Of a DNA stretch of 64,000 nucleotides, positions 58,770 to 64,000 are shown one piece after another. Numbering within the stretch: position 1 is the stretch's first letter; every line of letters starts with the position of its first letter. This stretch comes from Bacterioplanoides pacificum (GTDB lineage Bacteria; Pseudomonadota; Gammaproteobacteria; Pseudomonadales; Oceanobacteraceae), in NCBI RefSeq assembly GCF_042648445.1, contig NZ_JBHRYB010000014.1, positions 124,001 to 188,000 on the forward strand. Reading direction: 5' to 3'. The notes below the pieces were generated by a model. It searched no databases. It was given only the letters and a program-made list of their open reading frames with translations, and was not told the origin of the DNA. A program made the translations under genes and the position numbers.

Positions 58770-59445
58770 TATTTTCTAACTCTAGTTTGTATCCCATTCC
58801 ACGAATGGTATGAATTAACTTTGTGGAAAAGTCATCATCTACTTTGGCTCGTAAACGTCTGATAGCAACATCAATGACATTTGTATCTGAATCGAAGTTC
58901 ATATCCCAGACTTGTGAGGCAATTAAAGACCTGGGAAGTACTTCGCCTTCTCTCCTGGCAAGTAATTCTAATAAACAAAACTCCTTGTTACTCAGGCTGA
59001 TTTTCTTTCCTCCCCTATGTACGCGTCTGCGCGGTATGTCTATTGTCAGGTCTGCTATGGAAAGTTTATCGTCTGCCAGTTGAAGCGAGTTTCTGCGCAG
59101 TAGCGTCCGAACCCGGGCTAAAAGTTCGGTAAAAGCGAAAGGCTTTATTAAATAGTCGTCTGCTCCGAGCTCTAAACCTTTCACTCGATCTTCGACACTA
59201 TCCCGAGCCGTCAGAAATAGCACAGGAGTATTTTTTCCAGCTTCACGAATAGACTGCAGGATTCGCCAACCATCAATATCTGGCAACATTACATCAAGAA
59301 TTAACAGGTCAAAATCTTCTGTCATAGCTAGGTGATGAGCATCTAACCCGTTACGAATCAGTGTTACCATAAACCCAGATTCTGATAGACCGGTTTTTAA
59401 GTAATCCCCGGTTTTTATTTCGTCTTCGACGACCAATAAGCGCAT
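58756..59445 (-). CDS. copR: Copper response regulator (CusR/CopR)
   Basis: The 229-residue OmpR-type regulator has its phospho-acceptor in LLILDVMLPDIDGW (Asp near residue 51), and a C-terminal winged helix with RRRVHRGGKKISLSNKEFCLLELLARREGEVL. It starts the copRS operon and is divergent from copA. A palindrome for it lies in the intergenic region. Confidence 0.94.
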   Translation of the reverse strand: MRLLVVEDEIKTGDYLKTGLSESGFMVTLIRNGLDAHHLAMTEDFDLLILDVMLPDIDGWRILQSIREAGKNTPVLFLTARDSVEDRVKGLELGADDYLIKPFAFTELLARVRTLLRRNSLQLADDKLSIADLTIDIPRRRVHRGGKKISLSNKEFCLLELLARREGEVLPRSLIASQVWDMNFDSDTNVIDVAIRRLRAKVDDDFSTKLIHTIRGMGYKLELENNENS

Positions 59446-59507
59446 TTAACCACTCCTTTTTACAAGCCCCACTATATAAAGGCCAGGGATCATCAAGATT
59501 ACCTCTT

Positions 59508-59525
59508 CATTACATTCTTGTAATG
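59508..59525. promoter_or_regulatory. Candidate CopR box
   Basis: CATTACA-TTCT-TGTAATG is a perfect 7-4-7 inverted repeat in the copR/copA intergenic region. Its form resembles cop/cus boxes bound by CopR/CusR regulators. It is about 63 bases from copR and 86 from copA. Confidence 0.65.
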
Positions 59526-59610
59526 TGGGCGTAATCTCTCTGACAGTACCTCTTATTCATTATAAAGGAAAGACTACAACGCTCCTTTAACATGCGCTAG
59601 GAGGCTAGCT

Positions 59611-61401
59611 TTGATAAACACTGATACAAAGGCACTTTCGCCTACCCATCTCAACCGCCGTACGTTTGTCCAGGGGATTGCTGCAGGCGGATTGTTAGCT
59701 GCTCTTCCTTCCTGGGTTCATGCGGGCAGTAAAGCATCAGCTTCTTCTGATTCAATCCCGGTTCTCAGAGGTCGTGAGATTGATCTTGTTGTTGCTGAGA
59801 TGCCAGTGAACTTTACTGGTGCCGTTCGTATGGCGACAACGATCAATGGCTCTGTTCCCGCGCCAACTCTGCGTTTACGTGAGGGGGATGAAGTAACAAT
59901 TCGTGTGACTAACAAGCTGTCCGTTCCGACATCAATCCACTGGCATGGCATTTTATTGCCCTATGAGATGGATGGTGTGCCGGGTATCAGCTTTAAAGGG
60001 ATTGCGCCAGGGGAAACCTTTGTCTATCGATTCAAGTTACGCCAAAGCGGCACCTACTGGTATCACAGTCATTCTGGCTTTCAGGAAATGACGGGTATGT
60101 ATGGTGCATTGATTGTTGAGCCGCGTACCGGAGAAAAACATCAATCAGATCAGGATCATGTAATTCAGCTGTCTGACTGGACAGACGAAGATCCGATGAG
60201 TGTTTTCAGTAAATTGAAAGTACAAAGCGATGTATACAACTTAAGCCAGCCTACTTTTTTCGACTTTACTCGTGATGTTTCGGATATGGGGCTGCAATCG
60301 GCTCTGGAAAAACGTCAGATGTGGAACCGGATGCGTATGAATCCAACCGACCTTGCCGATTTATCCGCTGCCACCATGACCTATCTGATGAATGGCACGA
60401 CACCGGCAGGTAACTGGACGGGGCTGTTTAAGCCTGGTGAACGTGTACGTCTTCGTTTTATCAATGCTGCCAGTAACAGCTTTTATGATGTGCGCATTCC
60501 AGGCCTCAGGATGACAGTTATCCAGGCAGATGGTCAGGATGTGGAGCCGGTCACTGTCGATGAATTCCGTTTTGGCCCGGGGGAAACCTATGATGTGATG
60601 GTCGAACCTCAGAATGATGCTTATACGCTCTTCGCACAAAGCATGGATCGCAGCGGTTATGCATTGGGTACCTTAGCGACCCGCCAGGGGTTATCTGCCC
60701 CGGTGCCGTCAGTTGACCCCGTCGAGTGGCTGACTATGGCCGACATGATGGGTTCTATGAATCACAAAGGCATGAGTGGCATGGCCATGAATCATAGCCA
60801 GCACAGTTCTCAGGATACGCAGGAAATTAAGCACGATCTCAGCAAGCCATCAGGTACAGTACAACACGCACGTACAGAGTACGGTGCATCTGTGGATATG
60901 CGAGTCGACACCCCCAGCACGAAACTGAATGACCCTGGTATTGGCCTGCGGGATTTAAGTAAGAAAGGGCTAAGGCCAGTCGGCCACCGTGTGCTAACCC
61001 TGGCAGATTTAAAATCAATTGACGGTGTTATTGATGATTATCGAACCCCGGTAAGGGAGTTAGAGCTCCATCTTACTGGCAATATGGAGCGTTACAGCTG
61101 GTCATTTGACGGACTCGAGTTCGGCAAAAGTACGCCAGTATCTTTACGCCAGAACGAGCGTGTCAGAATCATTCTGCAAAACGATACGATGATGACTCAC
61201 CCGATGCATTTACACGGTATGTGGAGTGAGTTGGAAACGGATCAGGGCGAACTCCGTGTGCGCCGCCACACAATACCTGTTCAGCCAGCACAGCGTATCA
61301 GTTTCCTTACAACACCTCATGATTTGGGGCGTTGGGCCTGGCATTGTCATTTATTGTTTCATATGGACGCAGGCATGTTTCGTGAGGTAGTGGTGTCATG
61401 A
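59611..61401 (+). CDS. copA: Multicopper oxidase CopA (periplasmic, Tat-exported)
   Basis: The 596-residue copper-resistance oxidase carries a twin-arginine signal (NRRTFVQGIAAGG). Type 1-3 copper motifs are present: HWHGILLP, WYHSHSGFQ, HPMHLHGMW and HCHLLFHMDAGM. A Met/His-rich loop (MADMMGSMNHKGMSGMAMNH) near residue 380 binds copper(I). The start is TTG at 59611, supported by a very strong AGGAGG seven bases upstream. It overlaps copB by four bases. Confidence 0.95.
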   Translation: MINTDTKALSPTHLNRRTFVQGIAAGGLLAALPSWVHAGSKASASSDSIPVLRGREIDLVVAEMPVNFTGAVRMATTINGSVPAPTLRLREGDEVTIRVTNKLSVPTSIHWHGILLPYEMDGVPGISFKGIAPGETFVYRFKLRQSGTYWYHSHSGFQEMTGMYGALIVEPRTGEKHQSDQDHVIQLSDWTDEDPMSVFSKLKVQSDVYNLSQPTFFDFTRDVSDMGLQSALEKRQMWNRMRMNPTDLADLSAATMTYLMNGTTPAGNWTGLFKPGERVRLRFINAASNSFYDVRIPGLRMTVIQADGQDVEPVTVDEFRFGPGETYDVMVEPQNDAYTLFAQSMDRSGYALGTLATRQGLSAPVPSVDPVEWLTMADMMGSMNHKGMSGMAMNHSQHSSQDTQEIKHDLSKPSGTVQHARTEYGASVDMRVDTPSTKLNDPGIGLRDLSKKGLRPVGHRVLTLADLKSIDGVIDDYRTPVRELELHLTGNMERYSWSFDGLEFGKSTPVSLRQNERVRIILQNDTMMTHPMHLHGMWSELETDQGELRVRRHTIPVQPAQRISFLTTPHDLGRWAWHCHLLFHMDAGMFREVVVS

Positions 61402-62282
61402 AAAAAGTCATGAAAATAAAGAGCTTAAACCTGTTAACAGCAGTGGTTCTTACTGCCAGTGGTTTACCGATCAATCATGCCGTAGCGCAAATGGACATGG
61501 CTGGGGATGTTGGTCCCCAGCATCACAAAATGAGTCAGATGCAGGGGGGAAGTGCCCCAGCCAATGCTCGGGATCCACACGCCTACTCAGATGGCTTTAC
61601 CTTGACCGAAGGGCCGTATGCGCAATCGGGTCCCCGGCAACTAAAACTGGCTGACGAACATGCTTTCTGGGCTGTAATGGGCAATCGTTTTGAATATCTG
61701 GAAGACAGTGAAAGCACTACTTACGACCTTCAGGCCTGGTACGGAGTGACCTTCGATCGGTTTGTGGTCAAAGCCGAAGGCGATATTAAAGATGGGGCCT
61801 TGGAAGAAAGCTCTACCGATCTGCTCTGGGGTCATGCATTAAACGCTAATTTTGATACCCAGTTCGGTATCCGGTTTGACCAATATAAAGAGGGCAAAGG
61901 TCGTCAATGGTTGGCTTTGGGAGTACAGGGATTAGCACCTTACTGGTTTGAGCTGGATGTTACTGCGTATCTGGACGACGGCGGGCGGACTGCTTTGTCT
62001 GCTGAGGCGGAATACGAATTATTAATGACTCAGCGTTTGATTCTGCAACCCCGTGCTGAGTTGAATATCTATGGCAGGGATGATTCCGATAATGGCATTG
62101 GCTCAGGTTTATCAGACATGTCTCTCGGCTTACGTCTTCGATACGAATTCAATCGTCAGTTCGCCCCTTATATTGGGGTAGAGCAGTCGAACACTTTTGG
62201 CGATACAGCTGATTATCGCCAGGCTGATGGAGAGAGCCGATCAGAAACTCAGGCCTCCATCGGGCTTAGATTCTGGTTCTAA
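61398..62282 (+). CDS. copB: Outer-membrane copper-resistance protein CopB
   Basis: The 294-residue protein has a signal peptide, a short Met/His-rich stretch (QMDMAGDVGPQHHKMSQMQ) and an outer-membrane barrel ending in GLRFWF. It is the usual partner of CopA; the Met-rich tract is shorter than in plasmid CopB. Its start overlaps the copA stop. Confidence 0.94.
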   Translation: MKKVMKIKSLNLLTAVVLTASGLPINHAVAQMDMAGDVGPQHHKMSQMQGGSAPANARDPHAYSDGFTLTEGPYAQSGPRQLKLADEHAFWAVMGNRFEYLEDSESTTYDLQAWYGVTFDRFVVKAEGDIKDGALEESSTDLLWGHALNANFDTQFGIRFDQYKEGKGRQWLALGVQGLAPYWFELDVTAYLDDGGRTALSAEAEYELLMTQRLILQPRAELNIYGRDDSDNGIGSGLSDMSLGLRLRYEFNRQFAPYIGVEQSNTFGDTADYRQADGESRSETQASIGLRFWF

Positions 62283-62328
62283 TCATCAGCACGTTAAAAA
62301 CATCACATAACCCTTAGAGGAAAAACCT

Positions 62329-62625
62329 ATGAAAAATAAAATTCTGATTCCGGCTTTCGTTTTAACTGCTTTGAGCATGACATTTTCGGCCCAGGCCCAT
62401 GATCCCAAAGAACATATGAAAAATGCAGAAAGCCCGGATTGCGCAGCAATGAAGGATATGGATCACAAACGAATGAATAAGAATGATCCGGTTATGCAGG
62501 CCATGATGAAGCAGTGTATGAAACATATGGGCCATGGTAATGGCATGAAGGGTATGAATCACAACAGTTCAGTTGATGCCTCCAAAAAACAGTCAGAAAA
62601 ACAGCATTCTGGCCACAAACACTAA
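62329..62625 (+). CDS. Met/His-rich periplasmic protein, probably copper-binding
   Basis: The 98-residue protein has a signal peptide (cut after SAQA at about residue 23) and a mature region packed with Met and His (MKDMDHKRMNKNDPVMQAMMKQCMKHMGHG). No family name is clear. The position in the cop operon and the composition point to copper(I) storage or buffering. Confidence 0.75.
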   Translation: MKNKILIPAFVLTALSMTFSAQAHDPKEHMKNAESPDCAAMKDMDHKRMNKNDPVMQAMMKQCMKHMGHGNGMKGMNHNSSVDASKKQSEKQHSGHKH

Positions 62626-62647
62626 TCCGAATATATAAGGAGCTCCC

Positions 62648-63223
62648 ATGCCTACTTTTACAGCCTTTATTAAAAGCATGTTCATTATTTCGGCTGTTGG
62701 CCTGATAGGCGGGGGGCTGTTTATATACTCAGGCCTATATCCAATGGGGGCTGATGTGCCTCATAACAAACTGAGTTACTGGATGTTAGAAACTTTGCGC
62801 GAACGTTCCATCGCTCGTGCTGCGAGTAATATCCAGGTACCGGATGATCTGAATACATCAGACCGACTATTAGCTGGCGGGGCTGACTACAATGATATGT
62901 GTGCGGGCTGTCATCTTGAGCCGGAGGTAAAAGAGAGTGACTTTACGATTGGTCTTTACCCATCTCCACCAAACCTGACCGAAGCACCTCAAGATCATGG
63001 ACATGAACATAGCAGTGGCAGTGACGAGCATGGCAAGGACGCAGAAATACAACGACAATTCTGGATAATAAAACACGGAATTAAAGCCTCAGGAATGCCT
63101 GCGTGGGGACCAACTCATAGTGACGAACGTATTTGGAATATGGTGTCTTTTTTACAAAGGCTACCGTCGCTGACAAAAGAGCAATATCAGATATTAACAG
63201 CAAGAGGTCAGGAAGATCAGTGA
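62648..63223 (+). CDS. Membrane-anchored cytochrome c
   Basis: The 191-residue protein has an N-terminal helix (about residues 8-30) as an anchor, then a haem motif CAGCH (85-89) and a likely axial Met in GMPAWGP. A His-rich loop (HGHEHSSGSDEHG) lies between. Such cytochromes occur in many cop clusters; the role may be to pass electrons from CopA or elsewhere. A ribosome site AAGGAGC precedes the ATG. Confidence 0.85.
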   Translation: MPTFTAFIKSMFIISAVGLIGGGLFIYSGLYPMGADVPHNKLSYWMLETLRERSIARAASNIQVPDDLNTSDRLLAGGADYNDMCAGCHLEPEVKESDFTIGLYPSPPNLTEAPQDHGHEHSSGSDEHGKDAEIQRQFWIIKHGIKASGMPAWGPTHSDERIWNMVSFLQRLPSLTKEQYQILTARGQEDQ

Positions 63224-63308
63224 AATAAGCTGACTATGGACCTGATGCTTTCATACTGATGTAGTGAATAAGATAAAAATGAAATTAATTATTTTAAAGG
63301 CCGAGATA

Positions 63309-63791
63309 ATGCAAAAATTAGTCAAACTGACATTAATGATATTGTTGTTTCCACTATCTGTACTTGCTGAAAGTAATCAATACCAGCCTGGAACGCCTGA
63401 ATTATTGGTATATAAACACCCTGCATGTGGTTGCTGTAAAAAATGGGTTAAACACATTGAAAATGAAGGGATTGATGTCACCTCAAAAGAGACTAAAAAA
63501 ATCAGTGCAATCAAAGATAAGTATGGTATCAAACAAAACTTCAGATCTTGCCATACCGCAGTATCAAGCGATGGATATACCTTTGAAGGGCATGTTCCGG
63601 CAAAATTAATTCACCAGTTCCTCTCTGAAAGCAATTCAAACGCTATTGGGCTTTCTGTCCCCGCGATGCCTGTTGGCTCACCTGGAATGGAAGTGGGTGA
63701 TAAGTTTATGCCTTATCAGGTGTTACTGCTTCTGAAAGATGGAAGTAGTAAGGTCTATGCTGAGATTAATACGTATGAGGACCAGTTCTGA
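63309..63791 (+). CDS. DUF411 metal-binding protein
   Basis: The 160-residue protein has a signal peptide and the DUF411 pattern: LLVYKHPACGCCKKWVKHIE near the start, then RSCHTAVS, GHVPAKLI and GLSVPAMPVGSPGMEVG. Such proteins accompany copper and silver operons. The start at 63309 with AAAGG upstream is used; earlier in-frame starts lack a ribosome site. Its stop overlaps the next gene (TGATG). Confidence 0.87.
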   Translation: MQKLVKLTLMILLFPLSVLAESNQYQPGTPELLVYKHPACGCCKKWVKHIENEGIDVTSKETKKISAIKDKYGIKQNFRSCHTAVSSDGYTFEGHVPAKLIHQFLSESNSNAIGLSVPAMPVGSPGMEVGDKFMPYQVLLLLKDGSSKVYAEINTYEDQF

Positions 63792-64000
63792 TGAAGCTCT
63801 TATTTGCCATTCCAAGGTCACTGTTCCTGGCGAAGCTGTCTTTGGGGGTGATGGTTAGCATGTCCGTATTGTCGGTACATGCTCAACAAGTGATTTCTTT
63901 AGAGCAGGCTATCAGTATCGCCCAGAAAAATGACCCCTGGCTTTATAGTAGTCAGCTAAAGCAGGAGGCAGCAAATCATCGCAGTATCGCATCAAGCACC
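63791..64000 (+). CDS. TolC/CusC-like outer-membrane efflux protein, 3' partial
   Basis: Seventy residues are present. A signal peptide of about 32 residues is followed by QVISLEQAISIAQKNDPWL, the start of the first TolC-family repeat. It is cut by the window end. In cop/cus islands this gene normally precedes cusB and cusA, so a copper-efflux RND pump probably lies beyond. Confidence 0.75.
   Translation, partial: MKLLFAIPRSLFLAKLSLGVMVSMSVLSVHAQQVISLEQAISIAQKNDPWLYSSQLKQEAANHRSIASST

Noticed and set aside
1..64000. CRISPR arrays, tRNA or rRNA genes
   Set aside because: I saw no regularly spaced direct repeats and no cloverleaf or rRNA-like sequence on either strand.

Overview
This window is chromosomal DNA from a denitrifying gammaproteobacterium. 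The protein types point to a marine member of the Oceanospirillales/Pseudomonadales grade: Pseudomonas-style narGHJI followed by a parvulin gene, nosRZDFYL-tatE, NorR, NhaB, UbiTUV and a CopABRS-type copper system. I cannot name the genus from sequence alone. Positions 1 to about 48,000 form one dense, orderly respiratory island. From about 48,000 to 57,300 the DNA is more AT-rich and holds a patchwork of broken and mobile-element genes. From 57,350 to the end lies a copper-resistance operon that runs off the window.

Layout of the respiratory island. narG (5' cut by the window), narH, narJ and narI encode membrane nitrate reductase, followed by a parvulin foldase and an outer-membrane barrel. 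Next come two nitrate/nitrite transporters flanking a universal stress protein, then nnrS. An anaerobic block follows: nrdG, nrdD (oxygen-free dNTP synthesis) and a phosphoketolase-like ThDP enzyme. Molybdenum cofactor genes (moaA, mobA, moaB, later mogA) supply nitrate reductase. Regulators and NO defence are narL, norR and a divergent RIC-type iron-sulfur repair gene. nhaB separates these from mogA. The nos operon (nosRZDFYL-tatE, minus strand) reduces N2O. nirS (cytochrome cd1 nitrite reductase) sits behind a TonB receptor gene. norQCBDEF plus a small cytochrome c runs the other way. The island ends with a DGC-domain protein and ubiV-ubiU / ubiT, which make ubiquinone without oxygen. All four reductases of denitrification (Nar, Nir, Nor, Nos) are therefore present, with their quinone, cofactor and nucleotide support.

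Control. The intergenic regions carry a consistent set of candidate sites. A perfect FNR palindrome and a perfect NarL/NarP 7-2-7 site precede nrdG. NarL-type 7-2-7 sites also precede nosR, norQ and the ubiU/ubiT divergent promoter, with weaker versions near moaA/narL and mogA. Three GT-N7-AC NorR sites plus a sigma-54 promoter lie between norR and the RIC gene. A Moco riboswitch-like leader precedes moaA. NarL is encoded here, but its sensor NarX is not in the window.

Accessory region. Two tandem DUF2971 genes (one truncated, one frameshifted) are followed by a tiny fusion of the start of HsdR to the end of HsdS, and a TOTE-type primase/helicase gene with an out-of-frame internal deletion. 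Then come an intact-looking higBA pair and an HTH gene broken by a 51-bp hairpin-rich insertion. A Gp2-like replication protein lies beside a 19-bp perfect inverted repeat, followed by alpA, an XRE regulator, DUF932 and a zinc-ribbon/glycine-zipper protein. It reads as a decayed defence and mobile-element hotspot. The copper segment has copRS divergent from copAB, a Met/His-rich periplasmic protein, a cytochrome c, a DUF411 protein and the start of a TolC-like efflux gene.
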